A stretch of DNA of 64,000 bases from Artemia franciscana (Eukaryota; Arthropoda; Branchiopoda; Anostraca; Artemiidae): contig NC_088863.1 of NCBI RefSeq assembly GCF_032884065.1, positions 66,111,419-66,175,418 on the forward strand, given 5' to 3'. A program made the position numbers and the translations under genes. The notes beneath the pieces were generated by a model. The model saw only the letters and a program-made list of their open reading frames with translations, did not search any database and was not told the DNA's origin. This document shows positions 44,815-55,125 of the stretch, piece by piece. The first letter of the stretch is position 1, and every line of letters starts with the position of its first letter.

Positions 44815-45355
44815 TTACATACCGGGACACCGGGACACAAATGACGACCGGGACACAGGGAATATAAATGACGACCGGGAACCTCAAAGATAAATTACAG
44901 ACTGGGACACCCGGACACAAATCACGACCGGGACACAGGGAATATAAATGACGACCGGGACATAGGGACACAACTACAACGGGGACGCCGGGGGCACAGG
45001 CGGGATATATAAATGACGACCGGGACACAGGGATTGTTCGAATAGAAATTACAGACGGGGACACAAATGACGACCGGGACACCGGGACACAGGGAATATA
45101 AATGACGACCGGGACACTCAAAGAGAAATTACAAACTGGGATACCGAGACACAAATGACGACCGGGACACAGGGATTGGTCGAATAGAAATTATAGACCG
45201 GGACACAAATGACGACCGGGACATCGGGACACAGGGAATATAAATGACGACCGGGACACTCAAAGAGAAATTACAAACTGGGATACCGAGACACAAATGG
45301 CGACCAGGACACAGGGAATATAAATGACGACCGGGACACAGGGACACATCATTAG
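44815..45355. repeat. Minisatellite within the Helitron
   Basis: Many units built from gacgaccgggacac, (a)gggaatataaat and agagaaattacaaactggga, in variable order. Period about 30-60 bp with larger blocks of ~120 bp (45055-45180 resembles 45195-45300). Translated frames are repetitive artefacts. Confidence 0.9.
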
Positions 45356-45492
45356 AATAATAAGGTATAGATCTGAATACGGATTGTTTTTTTCCCATGG
45401 ACAATTCAGTAAACCTGACAATCTATTTATATGCACAGACAATGGGACAGCAAAGAATGTTGTATATTCGCATGTTTTATGTAGTTAAAAAC

Positions 45493-45564
<72 letters not shown>
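45493..45564. repeat. (TA)n microsatellite
   Basis: About 36 TA units just before the Helitron 3' hairpin. Confidence 0.95.
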
Positions 45565-45566
<2 letters not shown>

Positions 45567-46035
45567 ATTCACAAGTGGGACAGCGAAGCGCCACCCCAAC
45601 AGCTAGTTAAGCATAAGATCTATTTTGCAACCGTTTCAGTTTTATAACACACATATTTTTAAAGGTCATCAAAGGTCAGGGCTCCCTAGAGGGACAAGGA
45701 GTGGAGCTAGGTACTTCAAAATACCTTCCCGGGACATACTTTAGTCTGTAGATTCACCGCTGAAAGTTTCATTTTCCTAACCTAAACCCTTTCTAAGATA
45801 GCAAGAAGTCAATTAACTAGAATTTTACCCACTTTTGCACTGTGTCGTAATTGCAGATTTGGGGATCTCTATTTTGTATTCTTTTCTTTTATCCTTCTTC
45901 TCTGTATTTCCTATTAAAATGGTCAAAGCAGAAAGATAGACAATTGTTCCGAGTTGATACTACCTCTTTCATGGACACATTCCAGTTCTCATTTTCACAT
46001 TCCAGAGGTGTTCTTTGTCTCAGCGGAGTAGTTTT

Positions 46036-46095
46036 GGCTCCGCCCATCTTCACTTTTTAGAAGTTCTTCAACAGTGAACTGATTGCGTATCAGTC
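46036..46095 (+). promoter_or_regulatory. Putative core promoter of the signal-peptide gene
   Basis: A GC-box-like ggctccgccc (about 46037-46046) stands out in AT-rich DNA. An arthropod initiator TCAGTC lies at 46090-46095, about 60 bp before the ATG. No clear downstream promoter element. Placement by motif only. Confidence 0.4.
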
Positions 46096-46156
46096 ACTGA
46101 CTAAATTTTTCTGTATTAGTAATTGTTTAGTTTTCTTGTATTAATAAGTTGAAGTG

Positions 46157-46298
46157 ATGAAAACAAGGTTATTGATTGTTATTGCTGTGGTATCTGCGGC
46201 ACAAACATATCCAAGGGAGAGTTCTTGTAAAAATTTAAAGGATTTATTCTTGTCCAAAGGAATTATTGTAACAGATTTACCAGAACATCCAAATGAGG
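46157..46298 (+). CDS. Signal-peptide first coding exon, glypican-like
   Basis: ATG at 46157 opens MKTRLLIVIAVVSAAQT, a textbook signal peptide with a basic start, a hydrophobic core and a likely cut near residue 17. The mature start YPRESSCKNLKDLFLSKG, then IIVTDLPEHPNEG, follows. C...(K)..F.SKGI....(D/L)P....G is the beginning of glypicans (the Dally/Dally-like family), which are GPI-anchored heparan-sulfate proteoglycans that shape morphogen gradients. The exon ends in phase 1 at a strong donor G|GTGAGT (46298/46299). Glypican genes usually have such a short first exon and a long first intron. No further exon is recognised to the window end, which would mean an intron over 17 kb. An alternative is an unrelated secreted protein; the motif is short. 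Confidence 0.55.
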
Positions 46299-46584
46299 GT
46301 GAGTTTTATTTTTTATTCCGTATTAGAATATCTTAGGCTTATTTGCTTACACTATAATATTGATCGCCATCAAAAATTTGACGCAACCTTACGGAAATGT
46401 AGGGCGGGAGGTAATTTTCTGGTTTTCATTGGAATTGTAATAAAAAAAAGGATTCAAAAATCAGTTTTCAATTCTACGTTATGTGGTATTCTTCCTATCT
46501 TAGAAAATAATTGAGTTATGTGAATGATAGCTAGCCTACTTCAAAAAATGGATCCAAAGACAAAACTAGGTTGCCTCTGGGAAG
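46299..46584 (+). other. Start of first intron, no other feature
   Basis: Begins with the donor GTGAGTTTT. No motif in the following open frames. Confidence 0.4.
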
Positions 46585-46998
46585 CAGGCCAGGAAATGCG
46601 CCCAGGCCTAGGGGCGCACAATTACGAGGGGCGCAAAAAAAAAACACCGATAATTTTTTTTTCATGACGAAAACTGGACTGATGGGATTTATCATGAAAA
46701 CACTTTGCTGTTGTGCTGGCTATCCTCTGAAAAGTGATATTAAAACAAAACAGGAATTCCGTAGCCACTTATAAACTGTCAGATGTCTCCCAAAAATGAC
46801 AGCTGAGAGCTTGGTACCACTTTTCTCTTGTATTATTTTTGGCTCATCACTTATTAGCTGCCTTCTGTTCAGGACTTCCAGTATCCCCAAATTTTCGAGT
46901 CCCCCTTAAATTGTTGTTTCTCCCCCCCCCCCCCCCCAAAAAGGCTTGGGCCTAGGGGTACCAAAACGCTTTGGCCTAGGGCCTTAAGTCTGGCCCTG
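46585..46998 (+). mobile_element. hAT-type MITE
   Basis: Starts CAGGCCAGG, ends GTCTGGCCCTG. The interior is collinear with 52433-52830: ggggcgca, acgaaaactggactg(a/t)tg, caggaattccgtagccactt, ctgtcagatgtctcc, gacagctgagag, ttttggctcatca. Flanks ctgggaag and ctgcgagt agree at 5 of 8 bases, compatible with a worn 8-bp duplication. No transposase. A C run lies at about 46922-46938. Confidence 0.7.
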
Positions 46999-47530
46999 CT
47001 GCGAGTGTATTCCCTTTGCTAGGGCCTATTATGTTTAGCCTACTGTTTACTTATTTCTAGGGTTAAGAAGATTGCAAACATACCTATCTGAATTTTGACC
47101 AAAAAAGTGTAACTAAATTTTGAGTTTTCAATTTTTTTTCATTGTCTTTAGTTTTTGAAAGTGCTATTCCTATTATGGTAAATATATATATAGCTAGGAA
47201 TAAAGTGAATATACCATTTGATGCCTTTCATCCTCTTTTTTTTTAAATCCAACAACCTCTTCTGGGACTAATTCCATTTTAATAGTAATCAAAATTGTGC
47301 AAATGCGTATCTAAAACTGTAACATGAGATAAAATTGCCGTTTATAGCTGATTCAAGAACAATACCTATTATTTCCATTACTCTTAATAGTAAAATGGTA
47401 TTCTGTAGACAAATTTGGAGGAATTTTAAAAAGAGCCTGATACCTCTCAAGAAAGGTATCACAGTAAACAAAAAGCCCACCATTAGAATTTTCAACATTG
47501 AATTTACCAATTAACAAACTTTGAAATTAC
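46999..47530. other. No gene recognised
   Basis: 47080-47200 is loosely similar to 44400-44530 (tacctat(c/t)tgaa, attttgac, tttagtt(t/c)tgaaa), so it is probably another worn copy of the inverted-repeat element. Confidence 0.45.
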
Positions 47531-48060
47531 CAGAGTTTTCAGCATTGGAATTGGTCGATGTTGATATTACCTGAACAATTGTTTTGGGTCATGAAACTAT
47601 TATTAATAGACGCATTTTGACTTTTTGAACAACTTTCTCTCTTGCAAAACTACCGCAAACTCACCGTTATGGAGTTATTATAAATTTGCAAATTAGGGGG
47701 GGGGGGAGCCCAGCATATATTAAATACAGCAATGGTTTGTTTCCGTATTTAATATATGCTATGCATTACCCCCACCCCCCTAATGTACAAATATATAGCC
47801 CAAATTTGCTTGTAAAGTATTACAGATTCGCGATTTCAAATATCCGATCAACGGAAACGGAAATGATTGCAATTCTATATGTGTAAATACAAGAATATTT
47901 GGGCCGGAATAACTCCATAACGGTGAGTTTGCGGTAGTTTTGCAAGAGAGAAAAGATGTTCAAAAAGTCAAAGTGCATCTATTAACAATAGTTTCATGAC
48001 CCAGAACAACTGTTCAGGTAATACCAACATTGACCTTGGAATTACCAATGTTGAAAACTC
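47531..48060. repeat. Foldback (palindromic) element
   Basis: Arms 47531-47680 and 47908-48060 are inverted copies of high identity. They include an exact 39-bp match that starts cttgcaaaactaccgcaaac and ends gttatggagttatt. Nested inside is a perfect 15-pair hairpin, GCATATATTAAATAC (47713-47727) with GTATTTAATATATGC (47745-47759), flanked by a G run and a C run that can also pair. The transcript would form a long hairpin. No coding capacity. Confidence 0.88.
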
Positions 48061-48123
48061 TAAACAAGAAATTACAGCCCCCGCCTTGAACAATAAGGAA
48101 AATCACATTTTTGCGTGGGTAAC

Positions 48124-48500
48124 CAGGGCCAGATTTAAAACTTTGACGCTTCTAGGCCCAAGCGTTTTTGCCTCTTCGTTTTTGTGAGACTTTCGGAGGA
48201 CTAAGCCAAAATTTCAGGGATAATGAAAGCATTGAACAGAACGCAAATGGTGAGCCAAAAGTAATCAAAGAGAGAAGTGCTATCTGAACTCTCAGCTTTC
48301 ATTCTTGAGAGACATCCGACAATTTATAAGTGGTCACAGAATTCCTGAGTTGTTTTAAAATATCTTTTCTGTGATCAGGCAGCGCGGTGGCGCAGTGCAC
48401 CTGGTAATGATGAATCATATCATTCCAGTTTCTGTTAAGAAAAAAAAAATAATCAACCGTTGATGATTTACTGCGCCCCTTGGCCTAGACCATTAGCCTA
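48124..48500 (-). mobile_element. hAT-type MITE, reverse copy
   Basis: Opens CAGGGCCAGATTTAAAACT, the terminal repeat of the family. It continues as the reverse complement of 52433-52830 (ctcagctttcattcttgag, cacagaattcctgag, actgcgccccttggcctag). The far end is worn, so no target duplication is called. Confidence 0.72.
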
Positions 48501-48529
48501 ACCATTAAATATATGAGTTTCATCAAGTT

Positions 48530-49169
48530 TAGTCTTACCCATCAAAGGTTACAAGCCCGAGAAATTTGCCTCATTTTAGTAAACAGGGGGAAACACCCCT
48601 TAAAATTCATATAATCTTAACGAAAATTAGATTCAGCGTATCAGAGACCCTACAGTTTAAGTTTCAAGCTCCCATCTACAAAAATGTGGAATTTTGTGTT
48701 TTTTGCCACAAGACAGATCATGGATGTGTGTTTATTTTTTTTTTCCCCAGGGGTGATCGTATCGACCCAGTGGTCCTAGAATGTCGCGAGAGGGATTATT
48801 CTAACGGAAATTAAAAGCTCTAGCGCCTTTTTAAGTGACCAAAGACTTGGAGGGCACCTAGGCCCCCTCCCACGCTCATGTTTTCCCAAAGTCACCAGAT
48901 AAAAATTCTGAGATAACCATTTTGTTCGGCATAGTCAAAAAACCTAATAACTATGTCTTTGGGGACGACTTACTCCCCCATAGTCCCCGTGGGAGCGGCT
49001 GCAAGTTACAAACTTTGACCTGTGTTTACATATAGTAATGGTCATTGGGAAGTGTACAGACGCTGTGAGGGGATTCTTTTTGGTTGGAAGGAGAGGGCTT
49101 GAGGGGAGGGGTTTATGCGGGGGAACTTTCCATGGGGGAAGAGAATTTCCATGAAGCAAAGTTTTTTCA
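48530..49169 (-). repeat. Dispersed transposon-like family, part 1 (reverse of 61.1-61.8 kb)
   Basis: Inverted relative to 61130-61830. Shared blocks are cccatcaaaggttac, gggggaaacacccctta, gtatcagagaccct, gtgatcgtatcgacccagtg, tcctagaatgtcgcgag, ggcacctaggccccctccca and ccatagtccccgtggg. The frame at 48566-48814 is not a protein family I know. Confidence 0.75.
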
Positions 49170-49395
49170 ACTGAAAGTAAAGAGCAGGATTAAAACTTAA
49201 ACAAATAGAAATTATTACGCATATGTGGGGTTCACTTCCTCCTAATAACTCGCTCTTTACGCTAAACTAATTTTATTAATTTCAGACACGGCCTTTGTGA
49301 CTCTGGAGTCATTCTTAAGGAATGGGGCAAAATTTAAGCTTTAGTGTAAAGAGCGAGGTATTGAAGAGGGGGCGAACCCTTTCATATACGTTATG
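49170..49395. repeat. Palindromic repeat, diverged copy
   Basis: Left arm aactgaaagtaaagagcagg ... aactcgctctttacgcta; right arm gctttagtgtaaagagcgag ... gaaccctttcatatac. The arms are weaker than in the 60.3-kb copy. Confidence 0.7.
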
Positions 49396-49671
49396 AAAAC
49401 ATACGAATATAGATGTTCGCTACTTAAGTTACGTATATTTTTACTAAAAAAACATTCGTAAAAAATACAAGTTCTAGTTGCCTTTTTAAGTAACCATAAA
49501 ATTGGAGGATAACTAGGCATACTCCCCTCCTCCTTTTTTTCAAAATCATCCGATCAAAACTATGAGAAAGCCATCTAGCCAAAAAATAAATTAATTTGCA
49601 AATTTGGTTTTAATTATTCATGTGCGGAGAGCCAAAATCAAAACATGCACTAATTCAAAAACGTTCAGAAA

Positions 49672-49971
49672 TTAAATAAAAAAAAACAATTGTTTTTAAC
49701 TGAAAGTAGGGAGCGACATTAAAACTTAAAACGAACAGAAATTACACCAAATATGAAAGGGTCTGTTCCCTCCTCGACGCCTCGCTCTTTCCGCTAAAGT
49801 TTTTTACTGTTTTAAAAAGCAGGGTTGAGAGAAAGAGTCAAGCTTTAGCGTAAAGAGTGGGGCGTTGAGGAGAGAACAGCCCATTTCATATACGGATCAA
49901 TTTCTGTTCGTTTTAAGTTTTAATATCGTTCCTTACTTTCAGTAAAAAAAAACTTGTTTATTTATTTAATT
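49672..49971. repeat. Palindromic repeat, good copy
   Basis: tttttaactgaaagtaggga at left pairs with ccttactttcagtaaaaa at right. Inner arms are aaaacgaacagaaattac against gatcaatttctgttcgtttt, and gcctcgctctttccgctaaa against tttagcgtaaagagtggggc. About 130 bp per arm around a ~45-bp loop. Confidence 0.85.
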
Positions 49972-50213
49972 TTCTCAAGATTCTATGACTTTTAAAGTGG
50001 GTTTCCCCCTATTTTCTAAAATAAGGCAAATTTTCTCAGGCTCTAAACTTTTGATGGGTAAGACTTAACTTGATAAACTTGTATATTTAAAATCAACATT
50101 AGAATGATTCTTTTGATGTACTTATTGGTATCAAAATTTCATTTTTTAGAGTTTCGGTTACTATTGAGCCGGGTCGCTTCGTTCTACAGTTCGTTACCAC
50201 GAACTGTTTGATC
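49972..50213 (+). repeat. Dispersed transposon-like family, terminal segment
   Basis: Collinear with 61720-61952: cccctattttctaaa(a/g)taaggc, ttctcaggctc, cttttgatgggtaa, gagtttcggttactattgag, ccgggtcgct and the end cgttaccacgaactgtttgat. The end is shared exactly with the other copy, which suggests an element terminus. Confidence 0.8.
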
Positions 50214-50599
50214 CTTCACAAAAAGCTGTTGTAATTTGTATTTATCAACCTGATGTGCTAATATAATTTGTGTTAAGTCATAATTAGATGTTTATTTTTA
50301 GTGTGAAAACAATAGTGTGTTGAACTTTTTTTTAAAGGCATTTTAGTATGACGTTTTCGACAGTTGTGGCAGAAGATTTCCATCAGACTCCTATTGGACA
50401 GGTAATTTGATTTCTAATGGAAAGGTAAACTAACTATTCCTTTAGGGGGTTGCAACATTGTGCTATCAATACCGTACCCAGTTCTTATGCATTTTCTTGA
50501 TTTTTGTGTGCGTTTTTTTTTGACAAAATCACAATTTTCTAGATTCTGCACTTCTTTTATTTTTATTTTTAATCAATATAAGCTTGTTTTTTTTGTGTT
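50214..50599. other. No gene recognised
   Basis: AT-rich, no motif. Confidence 0.5.
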
Positions 50600-51550
50600 C
50601 ATGTAGCATTTTTCAAGTCCCCCTTAAAACGTCCGTACATTTCATAATAACCGTTACTATAAGGAAACAATGGTCAAAGTTTGTAACTTGCAGCCCCTCC
50701 TCCGGGAACTGTGGGAGATTAAGTCGTCCCCAAGGACACATGTATTAGGTTTTCAGCTAAGCTGAACGGAATGGCTATCTCAAAATTTTAAACTGGTGAC
50801 TTTGGGGGGAAATGTGCGTGGGGGGGTTTAGTGTTATGTTTAGCGAACGTTTTTGTTAGTATTAAACATACATACATTACGAATTTACTTACGTAACGAG
50901 CTTCTATATTTGTGTATTTTTATTACGTATATGAAGGGGTTTGCCCCCTCGTCAATACCTCACTCTTTACACTAAAGCTTGAGTTTCATCCCAAATCTTT
51001 AACAATGACCCTGAATCAGAAAGGCCATAGAATACCCCCCTCGTCAATACCTCACTCTTTACACTAAAGTTTGAATTTTATCCCAGATCTTTAACAATTA
51101 CCCTGAATCACAAAGGTCATAGAATAGATAGTTGAAATATACTTTAGCGTATATACTTTAGCGTAAAGAGCAAGGTTTTGTGGAGGAGACAAACCCCCTT
51201 TATATACGTAATTCTTATGTTCTTTATAATTTTTAATGTCACTCATTACTTCCAGATGAAAAAAGATATATTTTCTCATTGTTTTTTTTTAAATAGTGCT
51301 AGAAAATCCTGCGCCCCCTCCATGGAAATTCTCTTCCCTTATGATGAATACCTCCATGAAAAGATCCTCCCACGTACCCGCCTTCTCCCGACCGAACCCT
51401 CCCAATACGAAAAAGTCCCCCTTAAAACGTCTGTACATTTCATAATAACCATTACTATATGGAAACAATGGTCAAAGTTTCTACCTTGCAGCCCCTCCTC
51501 CGGGGACTGTGGGAGATTAAGTCGTCCCCAAGGACACAGGTATTAGGTTT
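50600..51550. repeat. Dispersed family, two overlapping partial copies
   Basis: 50620-50760 and 51410-51550 are near-identical to each other (agtcccccttaaaacgt, tggtcaaagtttgt, cagcccctcctccgg, ttaagtcgtccccaaggaca). Both are related to 61270-61400 and, inverted, to 48940-49120. 50925-51265 is a palindromic-type unit. Confidence 0.8.
50947..51125. repeat. 92-bp tandem duplication within a repeat copy
   Basis: cctcgtcaatacctcactct at 50947 recurs at 51039, and the following ~80 bp are also duplicated with few changes (agcttgag/agtttgaa). Confidence 0.85.
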
Positions 51551-52432
51551 TCAGCTAAATATATAACAAATCCTGGCCTGTGAGTAGCAATGATATGTTT
51601 TTTTTCTTTTATTTTTCTTTGCTGCTAGCAGGGCACTGAAACGCCATACAGAGTTGTTTAATGATTCATTTAAAAGCTAATGTTTGTATTTATTTAGTTT
51701 TTAACTTTGCTTCATTGACTAAAAACCAAAAACAAGGTAATAAGTTACCTTTTGAAGCCCCATTTAGGGCTCAAAATGAAATTTGCCCCGGAAACGATTA
51801 ACGAATATGGAAAGGGCATAAAAAGACACCGTGGAATGTATTCAATTTCTTAATAGCTACATTATGCAAATATCTATATATTTACCCTTGTTATTTCAGT
51901 TAAGTTTAAACCTTAGTCTATATAGGTTTTTCTCCTAAATTTAAGAAACAAATATGCAAATCTTTAAAACCTTATGAATCAGAATTTAACAAAGATGTGA
52001 AGATAAAAACATTTTCCCATGCTTTATTTAACCATAAGATTTATTTTGCAAGTTTATATGGCGTATTATTTAGGACTATGACCCTATTGAAAGGGGACTG
52101 ATGGGAGGGCTATCGTTTGGGGGTAGATGCCCCCAATAATTGGGAAAAATTATTTTATAGCCCATAACCCTTTATTATTCGGATATGGACCACTTTCGCC
52201 ACCCCCCCTCCATAAAACGGCGGATATTCGCCCCTGATTGCTGGTGAACAATAGTAACGGAAAATACCATTACATACTTGGTAATAATTTCGGTTTGGAA
52301 GTTTGAATGGTACTACTCTTCTGTTACCGGTACGATAGTATTTCCTTTAGAACAGCCCTAAGACAGGACTGATGTCCTAATATTTGTTTTTTGCATTGAC
52401 GCCTATGACACTAATCTAGATGCCCTAATGCC
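51551..52432. other. No gene; includes Helitron empty-site relative
   Basis: 51950-52050 (atatgcaaatctttaaaacc, ttatgaatcagaatttaac, ataagatttattttgcaa) is a relative of the sequence on both sides of the Helitron at 44.6-45.6 kb, without the insertion. Confidence 0.7.
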
Positions 52433-52830
52433 CAGAGCTTGATTTACCGATACGTCCACTTGGCCCGGGCTTAGGGGGGCGCAAAAATTATCTCTTGAAT
52501 GATTATTTTTTTCTTAACGAAAACTGGACTGTTGTGATTTATCGTTGAAGTGCCGACTGCACTCCGCACCTGTGCTGCTTATTCACCGAAAAGGAATTTT
52601 AAGACAACGCAGGAAGTCCGTGGCCACATAAACTTTCAGATGTCTCCTAAGAACGGCAGCTGAGAGTCCGGTATCACTTCTCTCTTTGATTACTTTTGGC
52701 TCACCAGTTGTGTTGTGTTCAGTGATTTCACTATCTCCGTGTTTTTGTGGGATTTTCCTGAAAATCGCCCAAAAACGGAGGGGCAAAAACGGTTTGCCTA
52801 GAATCGTCAATAGCTTTAAATTCGGCCCTG
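52433..52830 (+). mobile_element. hAT-type MITE with 8-bp flanks
   Basis: Ends CAGAGCTTGATTTACCG and CTTTAAATTCGGCCCTG form a terminal inverted repeat. Flanks ctaatgcc (52425-52432) and ttcatgcc (52831-52838) agree at 6 of 8 bases, fitting a worn hAT-type target duplication. Family members are at 15.6, 46.6 and 48.1 kb. Non-coding. Confidence 0.78.
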
Positions 52831-54587
52831 TTCATGCCCCATCTTCTACGGCACATTTTTAGGATTGGAAAGAATGGACTAGTATTCGCACACGAGTTTA
52901 ATAGAAGATGGCTATCCGGCGTAGAAAGTAGCCTTTTTTTCCAAGCTAGCCTCATACTTCTTCACTTCCTAATTGTCGCCAAACATCCGGGATAAATTTA
53001 CTAAATAAGCAACAAAAAAATATGAAATATACTCTTGTCTGGGGGTTCATATTCTTGTCTTAGGTTCATTTGGCATTATGAATTGTATGTTCATAAAGAA
53101 TAAGTATAAAAAAGTATTGCAAGTATACAAAGTCATCAAAATTTTTCAGTTAGTTTAGGGTTATATCAGCCCCATTGGAGGGAGGAGGATTGGGCAATTG
53201 AAGTGACAAATGTGCTCAGACTGTTCAGAGCGCATTGCTAGTGTTGTCACTATCCCAATAGAAATTGATATTCAAACAACCAAAGAAATGCCTACGCTAC
53301 TTGAAGCCTCTGCCACAATGGAGTGTAGCTAATTATCTAATTTCAGACCCATTAGTATTAGTCTGATAGGCTTTTGCTTGCTAGTTGGCCTGATGAAAGA
53401 AACATATTTTCACTATATTTTGATCATTTCTTTACCACAGGCAGAGTTATCCTTATGATCAACAAAATCCCAAGAGTTTGTTGTAAAAATCTCAAGTAAG
53501 ATCAATTTCCACAATATCAAATATTTAGTAAAGTAGTGTATACAACCTTAATATACTTTTTTATGGTAATAGCCTAGGTAATATATTTACTTTCCCCAAG
53601 ATCTAAGCTCAGGACAGAAACGTTATCGTGAAAAATCGCCAGGAGTCCTAAATCTATATTCGCCCTTGCGAAGAAAATTCATGAACAGTTTCTGAACATC
53701 CAGAATAGATAAAGAAGCTCTTTGATTGGCTTGCCTTAATAAAGTTTAAATGAATTAATTTTTTCTGCTTGATATAACTTACTTTTGAATGTAACTAAAT
53801 TTTACATAAATAGATCGATGTTTGCTAATTCTCATTGTGAATGGGACTAAAGAGAAAAATCGCCAAAAAATAAGCGTAAGCTGTACAGAAGTTGTTTGTT
53901 TTTTAAGGCCGTATCTGGGGTAAGGGGGTCTGAGCCCCCCTCCCGAAATATTTGTTCGAGTCGTATAAAATGACAAAATGAATATAAACAAATTTCTGAT
54001 GTGTTTTTATGTTTTTTGTCCCCCCTCCCAAAGAGAGAAAATTCTAGATACGTTTTTGTTGTATCTGTTTTATTATGATGTATTATATGTAAGCATACCT
54101 GTTTCCAGAGGGTAGGGTAGTGGTGCCAATTCAAGAAATTTTATTGGAAAGTGGCAAATTTCTGTTAATCATGCAATTATAAATCACTTTTCTATTTTCT
54201 ATTAATTTCCATTAATAGAAAATGTCTTTTGTTAATCATGCAATTATGTTGGCTTCTAATTTAATTGGATGTGGTCTTTCCTCGTCAGTCCGTATGAATT
54301 TTGAAAAAAGAGCCTATAACCCCTCAATCATGGCTTGACGTTTAATTTGATAGAGAAAATCGACGTTTTCGATTTTCTATTTGAAGGAAAATCGAAATTT
54401 TAAGCAACAAAATGGATCGTGCTTCTAATTTTGTGCTTTCCTATGAATATTTGCTAAAATTTTACTTACTACCAGATTATTTATTTGCTGGGTATTGAAA
54501 AAAAAATATTTTTGAGTAACTGTTTCTCTTGGGGATGCTGTATAGCTATCGCGAAGTATCACTTCTCAGTGTTTTCTGCGACATAAA
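52831..54587. other. No gene recognised
   Basis: AT-rich with short open frames. 54190-54240 holds a small direct repeat (gttaatcatgcaattat twice, flanking a ttttctattaat(t) palindromic stretch). Nothing assignable. Confidence 0.5.
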
Positions 54588-55125
54588 CTAGAAGTTGGTT
54601 TCAAGCCCGTTGCTAAACTTTTTGAAAAAATTGATGACTAATGATGTGAAAAATTTAATTAGTATTAAAGACAGCCATTGCTTATATTGATCGAGAGATG
54701 ATTTTGTTAGCTTAGAAGCTACTAAATGACGATTATTGAAAAGATTAGGAGGAGAAATGGGTCCTTGACTTTCTCTTGTTAGGACAGGAATGAGTTTCCT
54801 ACGTGGGATTGGGGGCATATTTTTTTATTCGGAAGTAGTTTTTGGCAAACAAAAAGTAGATACATGTTTCAGAGGGAATCAATTCCGACGGATTCAGTTC
54901 TCGCTTGGCCGGTTTGAGGAGTATAAGTGAGCGGATAAGAGCATCAAAAGTGCGTCTGATATCAAGACTAGTGAGAACTAGACATTCCCCTTAGGATTCA
55001 GTATCGATTAAAGTATTGGCTACAACCGTGAGCACATCTGCATATTTGCTTTCTTTTTCGAGAACAAAAGTGGATTTTCCCTTCTTGGGAACTGGGATAG
55101 TGGCAACAAGTAGAGGGTACAATGT
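54588..55125 (-). pseudogene. Reverse-transcriptase relic (LINE-type)
   Basis: Minus strand in one frame: VATIPVPKKGKSTFVLEKES, KYADVLTVVANTLIDTES, stop, then GECLVLTSLDIRRTFDALIR and SLILLKPAKRELNPSELI. VPKKGK with a following N/T-rich segment and SLD...FDA.......LK fit RT fingers and motif A (the first catalytic Asp in SLD). The segment between them is shorter than usual, implying an internal deletion. Minus-strand sequence down to 54588 (PIPRRKLIPVLTRESQ) may be its decayed continuation. Element class uncertain. Confidence 0.45.

Larger units (their letters stand above)
44641..45606 (+). mobile_element. Non-autonomous Helitron
   Basis: Begins TCTATCTATATAAAAATAAG directly after an A (44640) and ends CAACAGCTAG directly before a T (45607), the A|T insertion rule with 5'-TC and CTAG-3' termini. 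A GC-rich hairpin-forming sequence (gtgggacagcgaagcgccac) ends about 11 nt before the CTAG, as expected of a Helitron terminator. Sequence on the two sides, joined (acttcaa + ttaagcataagat), matches an uninterrupted relative at 51.95-52.05 kb (gctttatttaaccataagat), which supports both borders. The interior is a minisatellite and a (TA)n run with no Rep/helicase gene, so it would need a partner element to move. Confidence 0.85.
44257..45840. mobile_element. Inverted-repeat element hosting a Helitron
   Basis: 44260-44400 and 45700-45840 are inverted copies: gggtaaaattctag(t)caatt, gacttcttgctatct, agaaagggtttaggttag, gaaactttcag, ctaaagtat. Looser inverted similarity continues inward. The Helitron at 44641-45606 was inserted between the arms, so the original element was about 620 bp. 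No transposase is present. Confidence 0.78.

Noticed and set aside
44768..45442. Cysteine/proline/valine-rich minus-strand frames (VPVSRSSF, CPGRHLYS)
   Set aside because: Translations of the gacgaccgggacac minisatellite inside the Helitron; repetitive in several frames alike.
45397..45606. Frame with (IY)n repeat
   Set aside because: Translation of the (TA)n run at the end of the Helitron.
48377..48400. A tRNA A box (ggtggcgcagtgc) as a SINE head
   Set aside because: The sequence is collinear with the interior of the hAT-type MITE family (reverse copy), and no B box follows.
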